The position numbers and the translations under genes are program-made. DNA of 64,000 bases from Paragorgia papillata (Eukaryota > Cnidaria > Anthozoa > Scleralcyonacea > Coralliidae). Shown here one piece after another: positions 12,501-22,789 of this stretch. Location: assembly GCA_035771165.1 (NCBI GenBank), contig JAWNZC010000322.1, positions 3,557,501-3,621,500 of the forward strand, given 5' to 3'. How positions within the stretch are numbered: position 1 is the first letter of the stretch; every line of letters starts with the position of its first letter. A model generated the notes under the pieces. That model was not told the origin of the DNA. It did no database searches and was given only the letters and a program-made list of their open reading frames with translations.

Positions 12501-15500
12501 AACGACATAAAGAATAATAAACAAAAGCTTTAAAAGATCTGACACAAGTAAAATTGTTTTAAACAGTAAAGCCCTAATCAAACGAGAACGCAAATCATCG
12601 CAAGTTGGCAGTCAGAATTTCTGTGGCGGTCGTTTGAACACCCAAATTAACAAAATAAAGGTTTCATGAGTGTTTTAAACAAGTTTTAACCAGTGAACTC
12701 GATGACGATGTAAGTTAAAATGTGATACCTGGAACGCTAACGTCCAGTCATTCGGGGGACAAAAAGTGAGGCAAAAAGTTCCAGGCCCCTGCGCGGTTTG
12801 CAGGTACGATTTAGCTAGTCTCCCACAAAAATATTTTTTTTACACGGTCACCGGTCTTGAGCGAAGACTCGAAATTAAGGTTTGAAAAATTGTTTATTGA
12901 ATCATTTTATCACGCTTTGCTAAACGTGCATTTTAAATTTTAATTGGTTGTGCTATGCTGCCGAACTAATTATGCAGTGATTGTCTATTTGTTGCTATAG
13001 TAATAAAAGTCATTGTCTTTACAAAACGTGCACGAAGTTTGTCAGTGAAGAAATTAAATCAAATTTTCGTTATATTATAAACCATATATATTAGAGTTTC
13101 GTCACTCCGAAGAGGATACAAAAAATCAACACGAACTTAGTATAGAATATGCCGTTTAGGTTAGTACCAGTTTCATCAGTGTCCTTTTGTTTAAAAAGCA
13201 TTCCGCATTCGTACCGAAAACAACAACTAGCCATGAGTAAACGTGAAAAATAAACAATCTAGTTCATGTCAGTTATTTCTTAAAATATCATAATGCCGTT
13301 TAACACATTCGAACAAAGAATAAAGGAGCAGAAATAAGAAAATGACATTGGATATCAAGTATCAATACGTCTTCAAACTTATTCGTACAACAATAGCTTT
13401 CTCACTCTTGTTCTCACCTTTTCAGCTGGCTGTTTTCATCATAGCCAGCAAAAGGACGTCTGTTTTCTCAGCCTATTTTCATCCCGAGACCCGAGCTTAA
13501 TTTACTGTATAATTTCGGACTGCTATACAGTAAATAAAACAACAACAGCACTGCACAACAATGGGAAACCATTAAATGCACGTTTAGTGTGACAAAATAA
13601 TTTGATAAATAATTTTTTCAAACCTTTTCGAGCCTTCGCAGTTCGCTCAAGACGGGCGGCCGTGTAAAAAACATTTTGTGGGAGACTGAATCGTACCTGC
13701 AAACCGCGCAGGGGCCTGGAACTTTTTGCCTCACTTTTTGGTTCTTCGTTAGCGTTCCAGGTATCACATTTTAACTTGCATCGTCATCAAGTTCACTGGT
13801 TTTAACTTTGTCACGGTACATGATATTTTTGGGAAACTATTCAGAGCGGCTGACTGAGATAGCGTGACTGCCAACTTGCGATGACTTGCGTTCTCGTTTG
13901 ATTAGGGCTTAAAGTAACCTGAATGTCAGGCCTTTATTTGTTCCCGCCTTCCGCTAAACCCGGCAGCGCGAGCAGAGGTGCGGGCGAGCGAGAAGGCGAG
14001 AAAAATAAAGGCCTGAGGAAACTCTTAACAAAACTGTGGGGACTCCGTCCATCTCATGGACGGGAGCTCTGATTGGCAGACTAATTGAAGTAAGGATTTT
14101 GATTGGTTCATTCAGATAAACAACTTGCCCAAAGGTGCACCGTCAAGGTGCACACCGTGAAAAGGTCATCGCCATTTCTCGAATGTGTTTATCGTGTACG
14201 TTTCTGTGACCAATTCATTCATTTAATCATTTATTATGTCGGAAAATCAAACCATAGGAGGATTTTTCGAAACCGCTTTGTTAAATTCATTGACACATTT
14301 CGGCTATGAGTCTTTGAAACCAGAACAAACGACGTGCATTCGAAAGCTCGCTGTTGACAGCCAAGATGTCTTTGCTGTTTTGCCCACTGGTTTTGGTAAA
14401 AGTCTGATATATCAGATATTGCCATTTGTGTTCTCTGAACTTCATCGACTTCAACATGGCACGGTGAGGAATTTCGTTGTAGCAGGTGGAGTCCTTGCGA
14501 AAAGCAGTCTACTTGGGTCCTTCGTTCGATGATCAGGGACGATGGCTACTGAAGGCGAAGCCAATGCGAAAGTCCAAGGTGTTTATGGCAGTGCTGAACA
14601 ATGGTTGTCAGAAATTAAAGTGGACCCGTAAGTTACAAAACGGGAATCTCGGAACAGTTAGTCACTATGTGGATGACTGAGTTTATACGGTTGAGACGTG
14701 TTTATAATTATGTATCAATATATTAAATGGCCTACCTGCATTCTAAAACTGTATAAAATAATTCCCAAACTATTGCGTTTGTTTTTAATATAAAACATCA
14801 ATATCCAGTCGATCCTTTTCTCCAACGTTCTAGCCTGTGCTTACTGCTACAAAATTATATATTTTATTAATTTAGTCGAAACTATATCAAGGCGGCTATC
14901 AAATCGTGTTTATCTTTTATTATGGTGGAATTTTGAATCAATATATACATATGATATACTCTCAAATTGTCAAATTTCTCGGTTTCTTATCGTATTTTCC
15001 AATTCTTCGACTTCTTCTCTAGATCGGGTCTAGATACCATGGACAAACGCCTTCAATTCGAGCTCGTGTATTTTTTGCAAGTCTACCTAGACTAGTCTGG
15101 ACTAAAACCAGACGCGGAGAAAGGCTATATATTTCTGTGGGATGAAATCAAAACATACGCTTTGTTCTTTTGACAACTCATATCAATCATACTCGTTCAT
15201 GTTTAAAGACGCTCTCGTGATGCTATTTGTTAGATCTGGCAGAGGTGCGGGCGAGCGAGAAGGCGAGAAAAATAAAGGCCTGAGGAAACTCTTATTAAAA
15301 CCGTCTTCTGCCCACTTTGTTATTTTTAAAAATTAACGAGATATGATTGATATGTGTTGTCAAAAGAACAAAGCGTATGTTTTGATTTCATCCCACCACC
15401 GTCATCCCACAGAAATATATAGTCTTTCTCCGCGTCTGGTTTTAGTCCAGACTAGTCTAGGTAGACTTGCAATAAATACACGAGCTCGAATTGAAGGCGT

Positions 15501-18500
15501 TTGTCCATGGTATCTAGACCCGATCTAGAGAAGAAGTCGAAGAATTGGAAAATACGATAAGAAACCGAGAAATTTGACAATTTGAGAGTACACATATATA
15601 TTGATTCAAAATTCCACCATAAATAAAAGATAAACACGATTTGATAGCCGCCTTGATATAGTTTCGACTAAATTAATAATATAATTTTGTAGCACAGGCT
15701 AGAACGTTGGAGAAAAGGATCGACTGGATATTGATGTTTTATATTAAACGCAAACGTAATAGTTTGGGAATTATTTTATACAGTTTTAGAATTTAAATTT
15801 TAAAATGTAGGTAGGCCATTTAATATATTGATACATAACTATAAACACGTCTCAACCGTATAAACTCAGTCATCCACAACTAAGACTAACTGCTCCGAGA
15901 TTCCCAGTGTAACTTACGGATCCACTTTAATTTCTGAGAACCATTGTTCAGCACTGCCATAAACAAATTGGACTTTCGCATCCGTCCCTGATCATCGAAC
16001 GAAGGACCCAAGTAGACTGCTTTTCGCAAGGTCTCCACCTGCTACAACGAATTCCTCACCGTGCCATGTTGAAGTCGATGAAGTTCAGAACACACACATG
16101 GCAATATCTGATATATCAGACTTTTACCAAAACCAGTGGGCAAAACAGCAAAGACATCTTGGCTGTCAACAGCGCGCTTTCGGATGCACGTCGTTTGTTC
16201 TGGTTTCAAAGACTCATAGCCGAAATGTGTCAATGAATTTAACAAAACCGTTTCGAAAAATATATCCTTCTATGGTTTGATTTTCCGACATAATAAATGA
16301 TTAAATGAATGAATTGGTCACAGAAACGTACACGATAAACACATTCGAGAAATGGCGATGACCTTGTCACGGTGTGCACCTTGACGGTGCACCTTTGGGC
16401 AAGTTGTTTATCTGAATGAACCAATCGAAATCCTTACTTCAATTAGTCAGCCAATCAGAGCTCCCGTCCATGAGATGGACGGAGTCCCCACAGTTTTGTT
16501 AAGAGTTTCCTCAGGCCTTTATTTTTCTCGCCTTCTCGCTCGCCCGCATCTCTGCCCGCGCTGCAGGGTTTAGCGGAAGGCGGGAACAAATAAAGGCCTA
16601 GACTTGGAGCAAGTCTGTCCCTCGAGAGACAGACTTGATCCAAGTCTAAGGCCAAATAAAAAAAATTACTTGGTTAGCGTCACATTCTCAGAAATTTTCA
16701 GAGACGGGAGGGCGTTTTTTTTTGTTTTTTTTAATTGTTTCTTTTTGGGGGGTGGAGGGTAGGGGGTTGTCCCCTCTATGATGACTTTTCCAGAGCGTTC
16801 CTCCATATCGATTTACATCATCGTTTTAAAGGCTACTACTTTTTAACAGAAACACCTTAAAATGAATCAGTAAATGATTTTTAACGTTTTAACCGCCATT
16901 TTGACATTCTCGTACCCAGACCCACGCGCCCCTATACTCAGTTATAGCGCGAGGGTCTGGGTACGAGAAAAATTCAAATAAACGCCACGGTTTGTTGGCG
17001 AAAGGAAACGAAAACTGTAAAACGAAGAGTTTTTAATACATCAATTTTAGCGGTTCTTTCGCTGCTTTCTTTGACATTTATCAGTATATTTAAAAAAACA
17101 AAAAACATGGGGGGCGATGATTTTAGCTGAAGCTTTCATTTTGAAAAGTGGAAGCACAAGAAAGTTTTCATTTCAAGAAGTGGAAGCACTACTTATTAGT
17201 TATTACAATAACAACAGCAGCAAAATGGCGTGTTTTAATAAAAACAAGCGAAAGTATTCTAATCCCACAAAATAAGTGTTATGAAGTAAGTTTGGATAAA
17301 GAAATTTCTTACAAGTTACAACATGCTTGACATTTTTCCATTGTCATTTGAATTTTGCTTCGCAAAGGGTTAGAAATGTTCACACATTGCATAAAAGTCT
17401 TACAGCGAAAAATATACTAAGCACAAATGAACAATAGATTTAAGCAATAGATTTTAGAAACAATTTTAAACTTCTCATTTGACTATTGACATGCCGTAGC
17501 CATAGGCATAGCACTATCGATGGCTATAAACAATAATAACAACAGTTGAAACTTGAAAGTATCTACAGCATTAAGATGATAGTTTAAAGTACTATATACA
17601 TGTTTTTAATTAAAGTGGTAGTTCGTTAATCGTTACTTATATCTAATTTACTACGGACTATATCTATAGTTATGAATTTTCAAGCGTTCTCTGGTTTAAA
17701 TATTTATTACTGCGGATTCAGGTTGATTAATGCGAATAATTTATCGCGTTCGATGCAACAGTTGCGTGATGACGTTTCTAGGCAGGTTGATTGACGTTGC
17801 TACGGTGTCGACGTGTCGTTTGTACAATAACAACCTAATTATCACCATATAAGGCTATAAGCTAATAGAATTGTTCAACTATAAACGGAATAAATTAATA
17901 TCAAAATTCCGTTACACATTTCATTTCAAAATTCAATGCCTATAAACATGTTTCTCGTACAAATAAAAGTAGAATTTCTACTTTTATTGTACGAGAATAG
18001 AATATGTTAACGAAACAAAAGCGTGCGCAGAACGGAGTCATAGACGAACGATGCATAGACTGATCAAATTCTGATATTTATTTATTTTAAAAGAAATATG
18101 TGGATTTCACTCGCTTAGCGAATAAATTTTACATTGTCATTGGCGTGTTAATTAAACCACCTTGCAATTCCATTCACAAATGTAGATAATCATCTAGAAT
18201 ATTTTCTCTGAAATGTTGTTTTTTTATGCTTAGCATGTGATTTATAACAAAATGCACCATTAAAATAGTGTTTTGAAAACCTAAAATTTTTTACAAAATG
18301 TGTTCTAAGAATTAATGCTGCAAATGCCATTTCAGAGATCCAAATTTTAAAAATTTTCCGGGGGGGCATGCCCCCGCACCCCCCTAGAAGGCGAGTGTCC
18401 GCCACTGACAAAAAACAATCAGAGGCGGCAAAAATCGAGAGGCGGCAAAAATCGAGAGGCGGCAAAAATCGAGAGGCGGGCGGTGACGCTAACCAAGTAT

Positions 18501-20700
18501 TTTTTTTATTTGGCCTAATAAAGGCCTGACATTCAATAATAACTTCAATCTCGTTCCCAGAGCCCACGTTCCCCACCCGGGAAACGAGAGACTCTGGGAT
18601 AATCCGTTTCAAATCACAGGATTCTTGTTATTCCGGTTGAGGTACGCATGCGTAAATATCCGAGCGGAATCTGGATAGTATGCTCTCCTTGTTTGACTTT
18701 TCCCCTAACAAGTCAATGGGGTTGCTGGCGAAGCTCGAATTACAGCATCTACACACACACGGCGAAGATATCGATCGCGGCAACGTCTTCACTGGAGTCT
18801 TGTCGTCCGACATCTTTGTTATTTTGATTTTATTAATTCTATTTCCGGTCACTTCAGACCAACTCATGATCATGCTCACTATTCAGCCAATAACGTAACG
18901 ATTTGAAACGGATTATCCCAGAGTCTCTCGTTTCCCGGGTGGGGAACGTGGGCTCTGGGAACGAGATTGTAATAACTTCGATAAGAGCGTCCAGCGCGGG
19001 GTGTTGGTGTTGGGAACGTCACACCCTCCTTTCCCAAAGTTGCTGGGAAAACTATAACTTTATATCGGTAAACTGATTGGTAATGTCTGTTAAATTCAGT
19101 TATTCGGTGAAACAAAGACTTAAGAGGCTAAAACCTCCCACCTCTCAGCCGGTCATGCTGGCTATGCGGTCAGTTCTTCCGGTGAGTCCAGCTACGCAGG
19201 CTAGTGAGTCAGAATCGTGTGAAGTGCCCGCCTGATAGTTAGAGTAGGATCAAATGGGCGTTTCTCTAAATTGACTATCTCGTAGTCAGATCTCTCTCCC
19301 TTAGCCTGCGTCACAGCTATATAGTAGGTGCAGGGACGTATAGTAGGTTGGCAGAGGGGGAGAGACTCTGGGATAATCCGTTTCAAATCACAGGGAAGGA
19401 GAAGTTTCCAGTGCTAGCTAGCACAAAATTTGCAATGAAGGCTTGAAGGGTTTATGATTATGGTTGAAGGTAATGTTTTTGAGCGTATCATTTCATTTTA
19501 GCTACTCAACGGTTTATTTGTCAGTGTTTGAAAGTCAGTGGCGTACCGTGACCGTTCTGGCCCGGGATGTGAACCCCATCAGAAGCACCCAAAGACCGCC
19601 CTGAACTCATTTGTGAAATAAAATTAAAAGAGTTTTTAATACACTCAAATACTGTAAAGTATAGAAAGACATATTTAGTGATAATAATCGTGGTGTGACT
19701 ATATTGATCTACTGTTCGGCCCAGTGATTTTCCAAGTGAAATTTTATTTAAACCGCAATCACCACAATGCCATTGGCATTTCCGTGGCATTGTGAACACT
19801 AATATGCACTCGAGGCTGGGCTGCAGTCCGTAAAGTCGTTTTCTCACAGATCTGCACAGCTATAACACTATATCCTGCTGAGTTTTAGTAAACATCAGCT
19901 ATTGAAATAGAAACGTCTGGTAAATGGTAAAGAGTCTAAACTATATATCTCGCACATTCTCGTGTATGTATTTTTAAATCGAGGCTGGAAACCTAGAGAC
20001 CAACCTACTGTTTACTTGTAAGTTCGCTGTTATGTTTGCTTTACAGAAATCTAGTCGAATAATTTAAACTACCGCAAACGACAAAAAATGCTTTATGGTA
20101 TTAACGACTTACCTCGGCAGGCAACTGGGTTACTAAGACGGAGTAATGATGTTTCAACTTTTCCTTCAAATATCGCTGACGGTATTTAACGTAGACCTGC
20201 CATTCGGTGTATATAAAGTAATACAGGAGAAACGAGAATAGCCAGACACCGATCAAATGAGCCCAAAGTTTGTGCGACTCATCAGATATATTTCCTAACG
20301 TAAGTCGATCCATACCTTCAACACCCTTACCATCAACAACATTGATAGGAATAAGAACAACAGCAGCATACGGTAGTGCAAAGGCGGTAACCTTGAAACA
20401 CAATCTTATGAATCGCAAGTAGACGAAAGCATCAAAGCCCACGAGTTCGTATAGTTCACTGTCGTTCAGTTTGAATGCGGGACTTATCCAAGCAAAGAAC
20501 GAGGACGATAGCGTCATTTTCCTCAACAGCGATAATTTGTTTTCAGAAATCTTGTTGTGAAGGAACTCTGTGAGGAGCTTGAATTGAGGCTGGTAAACAT
20601 AATCGTACTTCGGACGAAGAATAGAGTAGATGATCAAAATAATCAAGGCAATGACACCGTTAAAAATAAACGCTGTAACGAAGGCCGCAACGCTCGCCAT
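363..20700 (-). CDS. TMEM63/OSCA (CSC1-like) channel, gene A, 5' part
   Basis: This gene encodes a multi-pass membrane protein of the OSCA/TMEM63 family, known as mechanically gated cation channels. Five exons lie in the window in transcription order: 20700-20113, 12490-12434, 1980-1888, 1537-1439 and 565-363. They join in phase to 346 codons plus two bases; the rest lies left of position 1. The first exon carries three hydrophobic segments (about residues 5-28, 94-116 and 144-166). Exons 2-5 encode the cytosolic domain typical of the family, including the AAIVTFK strand and the DPAPESKDILW motif. All intron phases match the complete paralogue at 40,253-58,685. The first two introns (7.6 and 10.5 kb) are full of mobile DNA. 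No break is visible in the five exons, so the gene looks functional as far as can be seen. Confidence 0.88.
628..988. repeat. 22-bp minisatellite in gene A intron
   Basis: About 15 tandem copies of a 22-bp unit (core ACTCAAAGTCGTTTCACCCA) run through this stretch with few substitutions, decaying at both ends. There are no unique spacers, so it is not a CRISPR array. The following 989-1438 holds nothing recognisable. Confidence 0.9.
1439..1537 (-). CDS. Gene A exon 4
   Basis: The exon has 99 bases (33 codons), phase 0 at both ends, acceptor TTTTTCAG and donor GTATGC. It encodes GERPEHKLKPIIGKKVDSI, nearly the same as GERPQHKLKPLIGKKVDSI in gene B. The 350-bp intron to exon 3 shows nothing of note. 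Confidence 0.87.
1888..1980 (-). CDS. Gene A exon 3
   Basis: The exon has 93 bases (31 codons), phase 0, and is flanked by TTTTCAG and GTACAT. It encodes a helical, charged segment (WRELVQKHDQLVLKLEHAQ) matching the same-length gene B exon. Confidence 0.85.
1981..3492. other. Intron 2 of gene A, left part
   Basis: No coding signal was recognised. A self-complementary motif (GCCTGTGAACAGGC) lies at about 2301-2315, next to a GGGGCGGGGC patch. A piece near 2636-2665 on the minus strand belongs to a dispersed repeat (GCAGGAAATGGCATTTC) also seen near 18.3, 47.5, 51.7 and 63.9 kb. Confidence 0.5.
3493..3696. repeat. Short palindromic MITE-like element
   Basis: Inverted ends of about 18 bp (CTACAACCAGTGACAAA at the left, TTTGTCACTGATTGTAG at the right) enclose about 200 bp. 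The interior carries opposed CCCC-TTCAATGTTG and CAACATTGAATAGG blocks. It looks like a Tc1/mariner-style non-autonomous element, but the superfamily is not established. Confidence 0.6.
3960..6251. mobile_element. TTAA-flanked DNA transposon remnant
   Basis: The element is bounded by TTAA at 3960-3963 and 6248-6251. The ends begin AGTGGCAGTA in inverted orientation, and inverted similarity continues inward for about 250 bp, including GTGACGTCATCTACTC near 4170-4192 against its complement near 6032-6050. TTAA target duplications are typical of piggyBac and Kolobok elements. No intact transposase frame was found. A plus-strand acidic Ser/Asp-rich stretch near 4263-4390 and a Cys-rich minus-strand stretch near 5400-5500 could be decayed transposase ends. 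Confidence 0.65.
6252..7551. other. Intron sequence with a small hairpin
   Basis: No gene is visible. Inverted arms CCTAGGCCTTCTATTTCC (about 6783-6800) and GGGAAATAGAAGGCCTAG (about 6841-6858) form a hairpin of about 75 bp. The 110-codon open frame across it is judged to be chance. Confidence 0.4.
7552..7654. repeat. Short MITE-like hairpin
   Basis: Ends GCAGAGGCTTCCTT and AAGGAAAGCCTCTGC are inverted around a purine-rich core of about 75 bp. It is probably a small non-autonomous element. Confidence 0.5.
7801..7933. repeat. 133-bp palindrome with perfect 42-bp arms
   Basis: Arms 7801-7842 and 7892-7933 are exact inverted complements, and the match extends inward with one mismatch. The ends read CGATTTTGCCAGACATCGAG. 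It is a MITE-like hairpin with no coding content. Confidence 0.8.
7934..10045. other. Intron 2 of gene A, middle part
   Basis: No exon is recognised. A short element at about 8516-8596 has ends of the AACCTCGTACCCAGGG type, a motif that recurs across the window. The rest is AT-rich unique-looking sequence. Confidence 0.4.
10046..10389. repeat. 344-bp MITE with 40-bp inverted ends
   Basis: Ends of about 40 bp match with one difference (TCCTCCTACCTAGAATTACC at the left). The interior holds a C-rich stretch with scattered CCCTAA motifs (about 10140-10210) and a CATCCCGCATGTGGGA block at about 10290-10312. Related interiors occur at 21.3 and 30.8 kb. Confidence 0.75.
10390..12035. other. Intron 2 of gene A with short element ends
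   Basis: Several partial copies of CTCGTACCCAGGGTCTTCTC-type ends lie at about 10405-10470 and 11335-11455, in both orientations. Open frames of 88-151 codons at 10.6-11.4 kb show no known motif and no splice framework, so they are not called as genes. Confidence 0.45.
12036..12400. repeat. Two adjoining hairpins
   Basis: Arms starting ACAATTAGTCACC are inverted around 12040-12117. A second pair of arms (CTCAATTTCTATGAG against CTCATAGAAATTTCGAG) lies at about 12307-12380. They resemble non-autonomous elements; boundaries are approximate. Confidence 0.5.
12434..12490 (-). CDS. Gene A exon 2 (short exon)
   Basis: The exon has 57 bases (19 codons), phase 0, acceptor TTTTCTAG and donor GTAAGA. 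It encodes VSKDDESLRTFVDNLFPEK, the family segment that follows the first exon. Gene B has the same exon with 24 codons (57,322-57,393). It was found by matching that paralogue, because the exon is too short to stand out as an open frame. Confidence 0.85.
12569..13910. repeat. 1.34-kb foldback element
   Basis: The two ends (AAGCCCTAATCAAACGAGAA at the left, its complement at the right) are inverted, and similarity continues inward for about 380 bp with indels. Shared internal blocks include GCGCGGTTTGCAGGTACGAT and GGAACGCTAACG. The central part of about 600 bp has no open frame of note. It abuts the next palindrome within about 18 bp. Confidence 0.85.
14236..14640 (+). pseudogene. RecQ-like helicase N-terminal fragment (left arm)
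   Basis: The open frame from 14236 encodes FGYESLKPEQ, matching RecQ motif 0, and LPTGFGKSLIYQ, the Walker A motif I of RecQ helicases. It reads to about residue 80, then loses homology at a GT-rich point near 14466. A downstream piece in another frame (QWLSEIKVDP, about 14605-14634) continues before a possible GTAAG donor. All later helicase motifs (DEAH box, motifs III-VI, zinc region) are absent, so this is not a working helicase. Confidence 0.7.
15935..16245 (-). pseudogene. RecQ-like helicase fragment (right arm)
   Basis: This is the inverted copy of the fragment at 14.24-14.64 kb. It keeps LKPEQ and LPTGFGKSLIYQ, with a few substitutions such as Leu to Arg after CIRK, and a 22-bp block present in the left arm is missing here. 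The copies have therefore diverged since duplication. Confidence 0.7.
16650..18515. mobile_element. 1.87-kb element with 33-bp inverted ends
   Basis: Ends start GGCCAAATAAAAAAAATTAC at 16650 and finish with the complement at 18515; the inner part reads CTTGGTTAGCGTCAC. It contains two hairpins: about 16906-16973 (TTCTCGTACCCAGACCC arms) and about 17950-17996 (TCTCGTACAA-type arms of about 22 bp). A piece near 17710-17810 resembles one end of the palindromic element at 22519-22783. No transposase frame was found, so the element is non-autonomous. Confidence 0.65.
18419..18480. repeat. 17-18-bp tandem repeat
   Basis: The unit GAGAGGCGGCAAAAATC occurs about three and a half times just inside the right end of the 1.87-kb element. 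Confidence 0.85.
18546..18969. mobile_element. 424-bp MITE with 9-bp target duplication
   Basis: Inverted ends of about 68 bp begin CAATCTCGTTCCCAGAGCCC. TAATAACTT flanks the element directly on both sides (18537-18545 and 18970-18978). A 9-bp duplication fits Mutator-like elements, though ends alone do not prove the superfamily. The interior encodes a short minus-strand frame with CVCRCCNSSF and IDLLGEKSNKESI, resembling a zinc-coordinating N-terminal domain. A shorter relative lies at 22790-23035 and a fragment at about 19355-19397. Confidence 0.75.
18979..20112. other. Intron 1 of gene A, right part
   Basis: No exon is seen. A partial end of the CTCGTTCCCAGAG family (GAGACTCTGGGATAATCC) lies at about 19361-19378. 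The rest is unique-looking. Confidence 0.4.
20113..20700 (-). CDS. Gene A exon 1 (start codon)
   Basis: The exon has 588 bases (196 codons) from ATG at 20700 to a GAG-GTAAGT donor. It has exactly the length of gene B exon 1, and about three quarters of residues agree by eye. It carries YDYVYQPQFKLLTEFL and three membrane segments, and ends LPAE before the cytosolic domain. Confidence 0.92.
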
Positions 20701-21136
20701 GACTGCCTACAACTGTGCTATAGCTCAACAGACTTTCCTCATATAACTGTGTCAAAAGGTGTGGCGAGTTTGTTCCAGAAGAAGCAGTTTCATTGTTTAC
20801 AACATCGCGTTATTATCCTTCGATTAAATATGATATTCATAATTCGAATATGCTAATCTCCTTGCTGTCAACAATCCACCAATTGTAGGTGCATATATTA
20901 ATGCCGTTAAATATTTACATGCGGTTAGTAGACTGTCATCATAATTACATCAGTTCTCGTCTCACTTGGCAAGCATTTTGGTTTTCTCGAAAATTCGAGC
21001 TGCAGAATCCGAGATTGTAAACCATATTTTCTATTTGGTGGATGCCGTATAAATGGTTGCTTGAATCAGTTGAATGCCGGCCATTCTAGAACAAGCTTCA
21101 GTGTTTTTTTTAAGTGAATACTGAATTACGCCATGT
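20701..21136. other. Upstream region of gene A
   Basis: This stretch should hold the 5' UTR and promoter of gene A. No TATA box or other clear element could be assigned by eye. Confidence 0.3.
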
Positions 21137-21386
21137 CGTGAGCTATCATTTCCTTCAAATTATGAAGCTTAACCAACTATTAAAACCACCATCTGATTGG
21201 ACAACCTTTTTAAACGAAACCTCACCCCCATACCACCCCCCCAAAAGTGTCCCACGTCTCATACCCCGACCACAATACCCCTATAGGATTTTTACCTTTA
21301 TGTGTTCAAGTTCAACATCCCGCTTGTGGGATGGTTTTATTAGATGGTTAAGCTTCATAATTTGAAACCGATGATATCTCATGTCG
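21137..21386. repeat. 250-bp MITE
   Basis: Imperfect inverted ends of about 50 bp share the core CAAATTATGAAGCTTAACCA. The interior carries CAACATCCCGCTTGTGGGA, related to the elements at 10.05-10.39 and 30.8 kb. Confidence 0.7.
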
Positions 21387-22165
21387 TTGATGGGGTAGTC
21401 AGATAATACATATCTCTTCTCCATGTCGACCAGGGGCTTGCCATGCTGGCACAAAGCTAGAAACTAGTGGAATAGTAAAAGTTGCTATGTAGCCGGTGCA
21501 AAAAAATCTGTAGTTCGAGAAGATTCCCCTCATCTTTCTAAAATTACATATATAGGAACATGCGCCAGAGTCAATGCGTCGCACACAACACTGTACGCAC
21601 AAAGTTCCAATGTATGTATATATTATTTATATATCTGAGATGATCTAAACATTTCTCCCAAATCTATAAGAACTAACCAATAACAATAACTAACCAATAA
21701 CAATACTATAAAACATTTTTATTCACATGCTTTTTAACTTTTAGTTACAACTAAAACACAGCATGCATGCGAGATTTAATTTATGGCGTAATCAATAGAA
21801 CCACAAGAAGGAAAATTCTATATCTTCAAGCGTCGTGTATTCTGTTTATTTCATAAACATTAACATGAAAAATCTAAACTAAGTCTCAATTCAGTAATAC
21901 TGCCCTTGCCGGGAAGATGAACCGATTAGCTCATTTTTTATTAATTGGATCGTTCATTGAACTCGTATATCTATAATTTCCAGTTAAAATTTCGTATTTT
22001 TTATGCATGTGTTTTCACACGATTTTTCTCGGTGGCCGAGGTTTTTTGTCCGGGTTAGGTTACATAATTGTCAATTCTATTTGGCTTGGCTGATATTATG
22101 GCTGAGCCGGCATTTCTAATTGAGAAACTGGAACACCCGGCGGCGGCGGCACATGTTCGCGCTAA
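21387..22165. other. Intergenic, nothing recognised
   Basis: This is AT-rich sequence with a TAACCAATAACAATAC direct repeat near 21673-21705. No gene or full element was identified. Confidence 0.4.
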
Positions 22166-22275
22166 ATGATAGATTAATTAGTGAAAGGCCTTACGAAGGG
22201 CCTTCGCTCGAAACGTTAGACTCCTACGTTCTCTGTTTCGGCAGTATATCTAACCTTACTATATTTCGATTAATT
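22166..22275. repeat. Partial copy of the CGCTCGAAACGTT element
   Basis: It carries GGGCCTTCGCTCGAAACGTT followed by CTCCTACGTTCTCTGTTTCG and GTATATCTAACCTTACTATA. The complete palindromic form lies at about 48583-48777, and another half copy at about 23192-23268. Confidence 0.7.
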
Positions 22276-22518
22276 AGTGACCTTTTTTTTCCAAATGAGT
22301 GGAGTACTGAAGTTTTAAAGAGACCTCGTGCTTGAAGAACAGCTGCTTCTTTTATACTTTAGTTTGAGTGCACGTTTATAGAATAAAAGATTATAACAAA
22401 AGACAAAAGTTCTATAGTCTCGACGACCTCGTACCCATATTCTTAATAGATTTTGATCCAGCTCTTTACTCCAGTTCAGCAGTAGCCTGTGTCGCAGCCC
22501 GACTTTACTTTCAATATA

Positions 22519-22783
22519 CAGCGGATTCAGGTTGCGTTTAACGGCAACATTTGTCGCGTTCGTTGCAACAGTTAATTAAGACGTTTCCATGCAAAATGTC
22601 AGACGTTGCTGGGCGGGACTTACAACGTTCTGTCAAAAAATATCAGCGTTGCGTGTGAATTTACTAAGAACTTGTAAGCCCCGCCCAGCAACGTCTCACA
22701 TTTTGCCTGGAAACGTCGTATAATTAATCAGTTGCAACGAACGCGACAAATGTTGCCGTTAAACGGTCAACCTGAATCCGCTG
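22519..22783. repeat. 265-bp palindromic MITE with TA duplication
   Basis: Arms of about 110 bp begin CAGCGGATTCAGGTTG and are inverted with few differences. TA flanks both ends. The TA target and hairpin form suggest a Tc1/mariner-type non-autonomous element. Confidence 0.78.
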
Positions 22784-22789
22784 TAAGCC

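Larger units (their letters stand above)
13928..16599. repeat. 2.67-kb palindrome carrying RecQ fragments
   Basis: Left arm 13928-15190 and right arm 15343-16599 are inverted copies of about 1.26 kb that differ by scattered substitutions and small indels. The loop is 152 bp. The outer about 90 bp of each arm (AGGCCTTTATTT to AAATAAAGGCCT) is itself a small inverted-repeat element, and the loop holds another partial copy of it (about 15239-15284) in the orientation of the left arm. Each arm includes a RecQ-like coding fragment. This is a foldback structure, probably built from a mini-element and captured host or transposon sequence. Confidence 0.88.
13920..18537. mobile_element. Composite element with shared 18-bp ends
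   Basis: GAATGTCAGGCCTTTATT starts near 13921 and its complement AATAAAGGCCTGACATTC ends near 18535. Between them lie a giant palindrome (13928-16599), a 50-bp hairpin (16599-16648) and a separate element with inverted ends (16650-18515). Whether the whole moved as one unit or grew by nested insertion is not decided. No clear target duplication is visible. Confidence 0.5.

Noticed and set aside
18190..18612. 140-codon minus frame
   Set aside because: It spans element ends and an 18-bp tandem repeat, with no protein-like motif.
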